A stretch of DNA of 7,687 nucleotides from Nitrospinae bacterium RIFCSPLOWO2_12_39_16 (GTDB lineage Bacteria > Nitrospinota > Nitrospinia > UBA9942): NCBI GenBank assembly GCA_001805005.1, contig MHDO01000013.1, positions 2,035 to 9,721 of the forward strand. The letters are read 5' to 3'. A program made the position numbers and the translations under genes. Under the pieces are notes generated by a model. The model made no database searches, was not told where the DNA came from, and saw only the letters and a program-made list of their open reading frames with translations. Of the stretch, positions 1-5,098 are shown piece after piece (the stretch's first letter is position 1; every line of letters starts with the position of its first letter).

Positions 1-3
1 CAT
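1..3 (-). CDS. Start codon of a gene leaving the left edge
   Basis: Read on the minus strand, positions 3-1 are ATG. It is preceded by a strong Shine-Dalgarno sequence, AGGAGG (complement of 12-17), with an 8-nt spacer. This is as good a ribosome binding site as any in the window, so a minus-strand gene probably begins here, co-directional with the rhodanese gene and about 170 bp downstream of its stop. Only the start codon is visible, so nothing can be said about the product. A chance match is possible. Confidence 0.5.
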
Positions 4-21
4 CTTACCCCCCTCCTAAAC

Positions 22-168
22 TAACCACAGAACACAGATAACACAGATTTAACGGATGGACACAGATTTCTAAAGAATTAGAAAATTATTTATTTTTTTA
101 TTCGTGTTTTATCTGTGTAAATCTGTGGCTAAATATTTTTTGTCTTTTTCTTTGTCATCTGTGGTTTA
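22..168. repeat. Intergenic inverted repeat built from CACAGATTT words
   Basis: The spacer between the rhodanese stop and the left-edge gene is filled by an imperfect palindrome. The outer arms AACCACAGA (23-31) and TCTGTGGTT (158-166) are perfectly complementary over 9 bp. Inside, CACAGATTT occurs directly at 42-50 and 61-69 and inverted as AAATCTGTG at 119-127. The centre (70-110) is A/T-rich. No coding potential or clear intrinsic terminator is seen. CACAGATTT-type palindromes recur in intergenic regions of many environmental bacterial genomes (general knowledge, not checked here). The element could form a large hairpin in the transcript and mark the 3' end of the rhodanese operon. Confidence 0.75.
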
Positions 169-175
169 AGGCTTT

Positions 176-1111
176 TTATAAGTCTGCGGGAATACTCTTT
201 ATATCCCCTATTGGCAAATCTGCCTTTACCGACCAATCTTCCATAGAGCCACCATAGACTCTCACCTTTTCAAATCCAAGCATCTTCAACACCATAAACC
301 CATAAGTTGACCTGCCTATACCCCAGTTACAATAAGTAACAATCTCTTTATCTCTACTGATACGGTATTTATTGAGTATCCTCTGTAATTCCTCAGCCGA
401 CTTAACCGTAGAATCACCTGCAAGTTCAACCCACTCAATATTTATAGCCCCTGGGATAGAGCCACCTCTTTTATTACCGGCTGTATTAGTTCCAATATAT
501 TCAGCGAAGGAACGCATATCAAGAATCGTTATATCTTTCTTATTATCGAGTATCCAACTCAATGTAACTACCATCTCAGGCTTTGGTTTGACCTTAAAAT
601 CAGCCCTTTTAAGCATCTTTGTTTCCTGAGTTACAGGATGCCCATCAGAAACCCATCTTTCATATCCACCCTTTAAAATCTGCACATTGTCATGTCCATA
701 ATATTTAAGCAGTGTCCAGATTATACTCGCATCAGGAAAGGTAATACTGTCATACACAATGACCCTGCTATTTGCACCGATACCCGCCTCACCAAATACC
801 TTTTCAGCCTTTTCAGGAGAGATGGCAAAACCATTATTTTTTTTATACTCTAAATCTTCAGGTGTGCGAAAAACGGTTTTAGGTATATTTACAGCATTAT
901 GGATATGTGCCTTTTGGTATTTCTCGGCTGACCTGGCATCTACTATTACTACATCAGGGCTATTGGTGGATGATGTTAGCTCCTCACTTTCCACTAAATA
1001 GCCTGGCAGGATTTTAATCTCTACACTCCCCTTCTGCTCTTCGACCTTCTGACAACCTGCATATAAAACCAGAAGGATACAGATCAGAAAGAGCTTTAAA
1101 ATTCTGGACAT
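176..1111 (-). CDS. Tandem-rhodanese sulfurtransferase, predicted lipoprotein
   Basis: Two rhodanese domains lie in tandem, the usual arrangement of thiosulfate/3-mercaptopyruvate sulfurtransferases, which move a sulfane sulfur onto an acceptor through a cysteine persulfide. I chose the ATG at 1111 because it opens directly on a signal peptide, MSRILKLFLICILLVLYAGC, whose LYAG-C lipobox makes Cys20 the likely lipid-anchored residue. A TTG at 1150 would add 13 residues and overlap the gene upstream. In the 311-aa form, domain 1 (about 50-160) has VIVDAR and the HIHNAVNIP motif, but Asp (VYDS, near 121) stands where a catalytic Cys would be, so it is probably inactive. Domain 2 (about 190-300) has ILDMR, IPGAINI and the active loop CNWGIGR with Cys261. 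The protein should sit outside the cytoplasmic membrane. It is the last gene of an operon with the small exported protein and the ArsR-type regulator. No strong SD is seen before 1111. Substrate unknown. Confidence 0.9.
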   Translation of the reverse strand: MSRILKLFLICILLVLYAGCQKVEEQKGSVEIKILPGYLVESEELTSSTNSPDVVIVDARSAEKYQKAHIHNAVNIPKTVFRTPEDLEYKKNNGFAISPEKAEKVFGEAGIGANSRVIVYDSITFPDASIIWTLLKYYGHDNVQILKGGYERWVSDGHPVTQETKMLKRADFKVKPKPEMVVTLSWILDNKKDITILDMRSFAEYIGTNTAGNKRGGSIPGAINIEWVELAGDSTVKSAEELQRILNKYRISRDKEIVTYCNWGIGRSTYGFMVLKMLGFEKVRVYGGSMEDWSVKADLPIGDIKSIPADL

Positions 1112-1140
1112 GATTATTCCAAGCCCCTTGCCCGTCCATA

Positions 1141-1506
1141 TTACAGACAAGCCTTTGACATCTTACCTCCTCCTTCCAGAGGTAAAAGGTCATTCACCAT
1201 TATCTTATTCCCCTTTAGGACACCCTTTATAGCCACCTGTTTTCCAAAACCTGAATTGAATTTCCATTTAGGAACCTCATTAGCCTCCAGATGGTATACA
1301 GTTCTCTTCCCAGTAAAAAGCACCAGAGAAGATTGGTCATACCACTCTAAATAACATACGGGTGTCTTTAAACACTTTTCCGTAGTAAGAACACCCTTTG
1401 CTACAATAATATTACCTACATCTTCACCCATTGTTATAGAAGGAATGAACAACAACCCTGATGTCATAAAGAAAAGAAGTAAAAGTATTTTCTTTTGCCC
1501 TTTCAT
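1141..1506 (-). CDS. Small exported protein with three cysteines, function unknown
   Basis: This 121-aa protein is not recognised. The ATG at 1506 follows a near-perfect SD. Residues 1-27 form a signal peptide: a Lys-rich start, a hydrophobic LLLLLFF core and a likely cut near TMG/ED. The mature part of about 94 residues looks all-beta: alternating stretches such as GNIIVAKGVL (31-40) and QVAIKGVLKGNKIMVNDLLP (90-109) recall an OB-fold, though this is weak. Cys45, Cys51 and the penultimate Cys120 would be exposed to the periplasm, where they could form a disulfide or carry sulfur. It lies 11 bp after the ArsR-type regulator and 29 bp before the rhodanese start, so the three genes are probably one transcript. 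A role as sulfur acceptor or partner of the rhodanese is inference from position only. Confidence 0.8.
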   Translation of the reverse strand: MKGQKKILLLLFFMTSGLLFIPSITMGEDVGNIIVAKGVLTTEKCLKTPVCYLEWYDQSSLVLFTGKRTVYHLEANEVPKWKFNSGFGKQVAIKGVLKGNKIMVNDLLPLEGGGKMSKACL

Positions 1507-1510
1507 ATTT

Positions 1511-1519
1511 TCACCTCCT
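1511..1519 (-). promoter_or_regulatory. Ribosome binding site overlapping the regulator's stop codon
   Basis: The complement reads AGGAGGTGA, almost the full anti-16S sequence, 7 nt from core to the ATG at 1506. Its first two bases lie within the TAG stop of the upstream regulator (1520-1518), so ribosomes ending the regulator finish on the SD of the next gene. This supports translational coupling and the start chosen for the exported protein. Confidence 0.85.
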
Positions 1520-1844
1520 ATGCACTTTTTATTTTTTTAAACATCTTCTCATGCATTGAAAGCTGTTCAAGGAGAACCTCTCGCATAATTTCAAAAGCTT
1601 TTATAACCTTTGGATTGGCAATACTGTAGTAAATATTTACACCATCTCTCCTTGTTTCAAGTATCCCTCTCTGCCTCATCAGTGATAGATGCTGCGACAG
1701 ATTTGCCTGGGGTATCTCCATAAGGCTTGAAAGCTCATTGACAGACTTTTCTCCATCACGAAGGAGGTCTATAATCTCAAGCCTTTTGGGATTACTAAAT
1801 ATGGTGCAGATGCCAGCATGCATCTCAAAAATTCGTTTATCCAT
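1518..1844 (-). CDS. ArsR/SmtB-family winged-helix transcriptional repressor
   Basis: A 108-aa winged helix-turn-helix protein of ArsR/SmtB type; members are dimeric repressors released from DNA by metals, or in the BigR/SqrR branch by sulfane sulfur. The start at 1844 (MDKRIF) has GGAGG five nt upstream. The ATG at 1865 lies within a few bases of the predicted transcription start and has no SD. Visible features are helix 2 SNPKRLEIIDLL (17-28), GEKSVNELSSLM (31-42), recognition helix QANLSQHLSLMRQRG (46-60) and wing RRDGVNIYYSI (65-75). The ELCVCDL metal-binding motif of helix 3 is absent. Only one Cys (Cys13) is present, whereas BigR/SqrR sensors use two. GEKSV and the RR-G-x-IYYS wing do resemble BigR, and the operon includes a rhodanese, so a sulfur or thiol signal is the best guess. 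Autoregulation is likely from the repeat in its promoter. Confidence 0.9.
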   Translation of the reverse strand: MDKRIFEMHAGICTIFSNPKRLEIIDLLRDGEKSVNELSSLMEIPQANLSQHLSLMRQRGILETRRDGVNIYYSIANPKVIKAFEIMREVLLEQLSMHEKMFKKIKSA

Positions 1845-1845
1845 T

Positions 1846-1854
1846 TCTCCCTCC
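1846..1854 (-). promoter_or_regulatory. Ribosome binding site that fixes the regulator start at 1844
   Basis: The complement reads GGAGGGAGA; the GGAGG core (1854-1850) sits 5 nt before the ATG at 1844. The upstream in-frame ATG at 1865 would make this SD part of the coding sequence and has none of its own. Confidence 0.8.
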
Positions 1855-1867
1855 ACATATTTCATTA

Positions 1868-1905
1868 TATGCTAATAATATAATATACTAATATAAAGAT
1901 GTCAA
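1868..1905 (-). promoter_or_regulatory. Sigma-70 promoter of the arsR operon with a direct-repeat operator candidate
   Basis: On the minus strand a perfect -35 TTGACA (1905-1900) is followed after 17 bp by TATATT (1882-1877), a 5/6 match to the -10 consensus, placing transcription start near 1870 and a leader of about 25 nt. Two copies of TATTAGNATA (1893-1884 and 1877-1868, differing only at N) lie 16 bp apart and straddle the -10. A repressor bound there would block RNA polymerase, so this is a candidate operator for the adjacent ArsR-type protein. AT-richness means the repeat could be partly chance. Confidence 0.7.
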
Positions 1906-1934
1906 GTATTTTTGGATGAAAGGAAAATTATAAA

Positions 1935-2041
1935 CCACAGAGTCATGGAGACACAAACTACAACCTACAACATAGAACATAGTTATCAGTTGTTAGTTGT
2001 CAGTTATTGGTTATTTCTCTGTGCCTCTGTGTCTCTGTGGC
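1935..2041. repeat. Compound palindromic repeat: heptamer core, octamer arm, CCACAGAG ends
   Basis: The element sits between the ccm operon's 3' end and the arsR promoter. Its ends CCACAGAG (1935-1942) and CTCTGTGG (2033-2040) are exact inverted copies. The core, 1953-2015, is nine consecutive 7-nt units in unbroken phase: four of ACAAC type, then five of AGTT type such as AGTTATC and AGTTGTT. Because ACAACT and AGTTGT are complementary, the core is itself a dyad. The right arm (2018-2041) shifts to three 8-nt units TCTGTGCC, TCTGTGTC, TCTGTGGC. No ORF is seen. Together with the rest of 1866-2066 this explains the spacer; no poly-T terminator is visible. Confidence 0.8.
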
Positions 2042-2066
2042 TAATCAGGTCTTTGTTCTGGAGTTA

Positions 2067-2516
2067 TTAAGAGGTGAGATTTAGATTTGGCAGTTTTGCG
2101 CCACACTTGAAACAAAAGCTGTCTCCCATTTTAGCCTTTGTGCCGCATCTTGGACAGAATATAAAATCTTTGTCGGTTATTGGTTCGGCGGATTCAGGAA
2201 GAATTTCTTTTATCATCGCCTCATCCACTGTAGTTTTTTTCTTTCCTGAATCATCAATATCTTTCAATATATGCAGTGCCTCTACCTCATATTTTTCCTT
2301 CAATTCCTTATAATCATCTTCTGACAGCTTGCCTGTCCTGTAATCAAAGTCAAGGTCTTTAATAGAAGTATATACTACCTCTTTTTTATGGATAAGCTCC
2401 CCTAAAGCCTCATTGACTCCCGACTCCCGGCCCCTGATTCCTGACTTTTTAAAGATGGGATATCCTACAAAAAACATGGCTGATATAAATATCAATATCT
2501 CAAGAGATATAATCAC
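2067..2516 (-). CDS. CcmI-like membrane-anchored zinc-ribbon protein, last gene of ccm operon
   Basis: This 149-aa protein has one N-terminal membrane segment (residues 1-21, ISLEILIFISAMFFVGYPIF). A linker (24-35) follows that is encoded by a heptamer repeat. Next is a helical block (37-85) with KEVVYTSIKDLDFDYRTGKLSEDDY, which resembles the short cytoplasmic or anchor portion of CcmI/CycH-type proteins. The C-terminal zinc ribbon is CPRCG (121-125) and CFKCG (135-139). The TPR repeats of classical CcmI are missing. Its ATG overlaps the ccmH stop (ATGA, 2516-2513), so the two are translationally coupled. CcmI proteins present apocytochromes to the CcmF/CcmH ligase; whether this one does so, or uses the zinc ribbon for another contact, is not shown by the sequence. 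The stop is TAA at 2067-2069. Confidence 0.8.
   Translation of the reverse strand: MIISLEILIFISAMFFVGYPIFKKSGIRGRESGVNEALGELIHKKEVVYTSIKDLDFDYRTGKLSEDDYKELKEKYEVEALHILKDIDDSGKKKTTVDEAMIKEILPESAEPITDKDFIFCPRCGTKAKMGDSFCFKCGAKLPNLNLTS
2415..2449 (-). repeat. Heptamer array inside the CcmI-like gene
   Basis: Five 7-nt units in phase on the plus strand: GACTCCC twice, then GGCCCCT, GATTCCT and GACTTTT. On the coding strand they read as AGTCGGG/AGTCAGG words, the AGT-phased pattern of the other arrays. They encode SGIRGRESGVN, residues 25-35, between the membrane segment and the helical block. Confidence 0.7.
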
Positions 2517-3061
2517 TCAAAATCCTCCAACTCTTTCTTCAATAGTCTTTTGTATTTATCCTCTACTTCTTCTGTCTTCTGACTTCTGTTTTCTATCTTC
2601 TGCCTTGCTGTCCATTTATCCATAATTTTCTTCATCAACAGCCCTACAATGATTATTGCTGCAAATGGGGTAATCCATGCAGTCAGATTAAATCCCTTCT
2701 TTGGGGGTGCCGAAAGTATTTGCTGACCATGCTTCCCTACAAAATAACTAATAATCTGTTCCCTCGTCTCTCCTTTCTGGATTTTTTCAATTAGCTCTTT
2801 TTTTAGGGGTATTGCAAAACCGCAGTCCTCATGTGGACAGGTCTTGACTGTAGAACCGCACCCGCAGAGGCACATGAATTTGTCAGAAAGCTCATCAAAT
2901 ACTGGCTTGTATTTCTCATCAATAGTTACTGCTGATACAGTGACCAGTGACCAGTGACCAGTGACCAGTAAAAAAAATAGAAACACACCAACTACTGCCC
3001 ACTGCCTACTGCATACTGCATACTGCATACTTTTATTTGTTTCTTGCCTCTTGCCTCTCAT
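2513..3061 (-). CDS. ccmH: CcmH-type apocytochrome thiol-reducing subunit of the heme ligase
   Basis: CcmH keeps apocytochrome CXXCH thiols reduced and works with CcmF in heme attachment on the outer face of the membrane. The ATG at 3061 is preferred: it overlaps the ccmF stop (ATGA, 3061-3058) and follows GGAAGGGG; a TTG at 3076 would add five residues. The protein is 182 aa. A signal sequence (about 1-44) has core VVGVFLFFLLV and a likely cut near VSA/VT. The domain then has FDELSDKFMCLCGCG (55-69, Cys64/66/68) and TCPHEDC (74-80, Cys75/80), in place of the classical LRCxxCQ. Next come GKHGQQILSAPPKKGFNLTAW (109-129), typical of the family, a membrane helix about 130-146 and a charged cytoplasmic tail. 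Much of residues 2-9, 12-25, 32-42 and 151-166 is encoded by tandem heptamers, which makes the ends longer and unlike other CcmH proteins. The conserved core is intact, so I expect a working protein. Confidence 0.93.
   Translation of the reverse strand: MRGKRQETNKSMQYAVCSRQWAVVGVFLFFLLVTGHWSLVTVSAVTIDEKYKPVFDELSDKFMCLCGCGSTVKTCPHEDCGFAIPLKKELIEKIQKGETREQIISYFVGKHGQQILSAPPKKGFNLTAWITPFAAIIIVGLLMKKIMDKWTARQKIENRSQKTEEVEDKYKRLLKKELEDFE
2565..2606 (-). repeat. Heptamer array encoding the CcmH cytoplasmic tail
   Basis: Six units in phase on the plus strand, a degenerate ACTTCTT followed by CTGTCTT, CTGACTT, CTGTTTT, CTATCTT and CTGCCTT. The coding strand reads AAGNCAG units, giving RQKIENRSQKTEE, a highly charged stretch just after the last membrane helix of CcmH. 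Confidence 0.75.
2938..2969 (-). repeat. Perfect heptamer array in the CcmH signal-peptide region
   Basis: CAGTGAC is repeated four times without a mismatch (2938-2965), plus CAGT of a fifth unit. It is the most perfect, and so perhaps youngest, array in the window. On the coding strand it encodes LVTGHWSLVTV, residues 32-42, the end of the hydrophobic core and the cleavage region of the CcmH signal sequence. Confidence 0.9.
2987..3030 (-). repeat. Heptamer array in the CcmH N-terminus
   Basis: Units in phase on the plus strand: ACCAACT, ACTGCCC, ACTGCCT, then ACTGCAT three times and AC. On the coding strand this is GCAGTAT/GCAGTAG/GCAGTGG, encoding MQYAVCSRQWAVVG (residues 12-25). Confidence 0.88.
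3037..3057 (-). repeat. Heptamer array at the first codons of ccmH
   Basis: Three units in phase, TTGTTTC, TTGCCTC, TTGCCTC, immediately after the ccmH start codon and ending one base short of the ccmF stop. They encode RGKRQETN, the positively charged n-region of the signal sequence. This array lacks the AGT core of the others, so its kinship rests on the 7-nt period and position. Confidence 0.65.
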
Positions 3062-5010
3062 CTTTTCCCCTTCCAATCAGGAAGCATGGCTATAAATGTC
3101 CCCACCCCTATAACAAGTCCGCCGATCCATAGCCATTTGACTAACGGGTTTACATGAACCTTGAATGTGGCCGGACTATCCTTCTGAAAAGGTATGGGAA
3201 AGCCTGCAAGAATAATATAAAGGTCCTCTTTTAGTCCTGAGATGTTATACACTCTTGAAATAGGCTGCTCGCTTGTCTTATAAAAATCCTTTCTTGGCAA
3301 TGCGGTTACTATATTCTTTCCACCCTTTTCCACATCCATTGTGGCAATAACCTCAGCCTTTGTTGGAACTGGTTCTTTAAGGTCTAAACCTCTATATACA
3401 AGTTTGTAATCTCCAATAGTCATAGCCTCCCCTTTATTAAGAGTAGCCTCTTTCTCAACATTGTAAGATGTGCCTGTAATTCCTATATACATTAAGACAA
3501 CACCAATATGGATTATATATCCACCGTATCTCCTCTTGTTTTTTCTAATTAGAGTAACTAGTGCCTTTACAAACCACTCTCCAGTTGTCTCCATCCTTGC
3601 CCTCGCCCCTTTATAAACCTCCATAACTATTGTAGTTATAACAAATATTGATATTGTAAAAGACAGCCATGCCAGAAGATGTCCTGTACCAACAGGCATA
3701 AGGGCTATGCCGCCTATAATTGATACTATAAATGGTATTAAAAAGTTTCTCTTGAAATTACTTATGGATGCCTTCTTCCATGCTATAAGAGGGCATATAC
3801 CGACAAGAAGCAAAAGGGCAAGTCCTATAGGGATATTTACCTGATTAAAAAATGGGGGGCCTACTGTCACCTTCTCACCCTTTATCGCCTCTGATATCAG
3901 AGGGAACATTGTCCCCCAGAATGTCGCAAATGCCGCACCAACCAGTATAAGATTATTAAATAAAAAGCTGCTCTCCCTTGAAATAATGGAATCAAGTTCA
4001 TTATTACTCTTTAGAATGGAAAGCCTGCTTACAATAAGATAGGATGAAAAAACTATTACAATAATCAAGAAGGCAAGAAAATAGTATCCAACAGGACCCT
4101 GACCGAATGAATGGACAGACTGGATAACACCGCTCCTCGTAAGGAAAGTTCCAAATATAGTCAGAGAGAATGTTAATACGATAAGAACCATGTTCCATAC
4201 CTTAAGCATATCCCTCCTCTCCTGAATCATAACAGAGTGGAGATATGCAGTACCAGTAAGCCACGGCATAAATGAGGCATTCTCAACCGGGTCCCACGCC
4301 CAGTATCCCCCCCAGCCTAAAACCCTGTAAGCCCACCATGCACCAAATAGGTTTCCCATGCCTAAGAAAAACCATGAGAAGATTGTCCAGCGTCTCGTAG
4401 TCTTTATCCATACATCGCCGAGATGGCCTGTTAAGAGTGAAGCCATTGCAAATGCATAGGGTATTGTAAAACCAACATACCCCATGTAAAGTGTGGGCGG
4501 GTGAAAAACCATGCCGGGATTCTGAAGCATGGGATTCAAGCCGCTGCCGTCTTCAGGTGGATAGATCAATTCAAATGGCCTTGCCGCAAATGTCATGAGG
4601 AGCAAAAAGAGACATTGTGTGATAGAGATTATGGATATAACATAGGGCATGAAATCCCTGTTTTTATTTTTGTTCTGTATTACAACTACAGCGGCGAACA
4701 GGGAAAGGAGCAATGACCAGAAAAGGAGAGAGCCCTTCTGTCCTGCCCAGAATGCAGATACAGTATAAAACAGGGGGAGGTCTCTATTGGAATAATTCGC
4801 TACATATTCAATACTAAAGTCCCTGTTTAAAAATGCATATGTCAATATTGCAGAGGAAATTGTAATGAGTCCTGCTGTGACAAATAGAGAATTCTCGGCA
4901 CTGGCAACATATTCGTCCCTCCCCCTTTTTACACCAAGGATTGGGACTATGGCTGAATATATTGAAATACCCAGTGATAGCAGGATACACAATTCACCAA
5001 TTTCGTTCAT
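3058..5010 (-). CDS. ccmF: Cytochrome c heme lyase subunit CcmF
   Basis: CcmF is the large membrane subunit of the System I heme ligase. It takes heme from holo-CcmE and joins it to CXXCH motifs of apocytochromes. The 650-aa length matches the family (E. coli about 647). The WWD heme-handling domain is present as WGGYWAWDPVENASFMPWL (233-251). Four expected histidines are visible: His170 in HPPTLYMGY, His258 in YLHS, His300 in SVHSFG and His501 in YIIHIGV. Many hydrophobic segments fit a roughly 14-15-helix protein, and a large external loop (about 513-625) precedes the final helix. The ATG at 5010 has GAGG five nt upstream (5017-5014). The stop overlaps the ccmH start by ATGA. The gene follows ccmE after a 69-bp gap filled by a heptamer palindrome. 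Nothing appears truncated, and no heptamer arrays were noticed inside this gene. Confidence 0.97.
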   Translation of the reverse strand: MNEIGELCILLSLGISIYSAIVPILGVKRGRDEYVASAENSLFVTAGLITISSAILTYAFLNRDFSIEYVANYSNRDLPLFYTVSAFWAGQKGSLLFWSLLLSLFAAVVVIQNKNKNRDFMPYVISIISITQCLFLLLMTFAARPFELIYPPEDGSGLNPMLQNPGMVFHPPTLYMGYVGFTIPYAFAMASLLTGHLGDVWIKTTRRWTIFSWFFLGMGNLFGAWWAYRVLGWGGYWAWDPVENASFMPWLTGTAYLHSVMIQERRDMLKVWNMVLIVLTFSLTIFGTFLTRSGVIQSVHSFGQGPVGYYFLAFLIIVIVFSSYLIVSRLSILKSNNELDSIISRESSFLFNNLILVGAAFATFWGTMFPLISEAIKGEKVTVGPPFFNQVNIPIGLALLLLVGICPLIAWKKASISNFKRNFLIPFIVSIIGGIALMPVGTGHLLAWLSFTISIFVITTIVMEVYKGARARMETTGEWFVKALVTLIRKNKRRYGGYIIHIGVVLMYIGITGTSYNVEKEATLNKGEAMTIGDYKLVYRGLDLKEPVPTKAEVIATMDVEKGGKNIVTALPRKDFYKTSEQPISRVYNISGLKEDLYIILAGFPIPFQKDSPATFKVHVNPLVKWLWIGGLVIGVGTFIAMLPDWKGKR

Positions 5011-5028
5011 ATAACCTCACAAAAATTC

Positions 5029-5098
5029 AGTCTATAGTTAATAGTCATTAGTCGTCAGTCGGTATTCAATAATTGACTATCAACTACCAACTGTAAAC
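5029..5098. repeat. Ten-unit heptamer palindrome between ccmE and ccmF, overlapping the ccmE end
   Basis: Ten 7-nt units run in unbroken phase. The left arm is AGTCTAT, AGTTAAT, AGTCATT, AGTCGTC, AGTCGGT; after two central units the right arm is TATCAAC, TACCAAC, TGTAAAC, whose complement again reads AGTT words. The two arms can pair as an imperfect hairpin. The right part extends into ccmE, supplying its stop codon (TGA, 5082-5080) and last residues. In the transcript the hairpin would lie between ccmE and ccmF and could affect their relative expression. Confidence 0.85.

Noticed and set aside
1109..1150. TTG start at 1150 for the rhodanese
   Set aside because: It overlaps the upstream gene and puts 13 polar residues before a signal peptide that starts well at the ATG of 1111.
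1935..2041. Insertion sequence remnant
   Set aside because: It has terminal inverted repeats but no transposase fragment and no clear target duplication; kept only as a repeat.
2938..3057. CRISPR-like array
   Set aside because: Units are 7 nt with no spacers, and they lie inside ccmH in a used reading frame.
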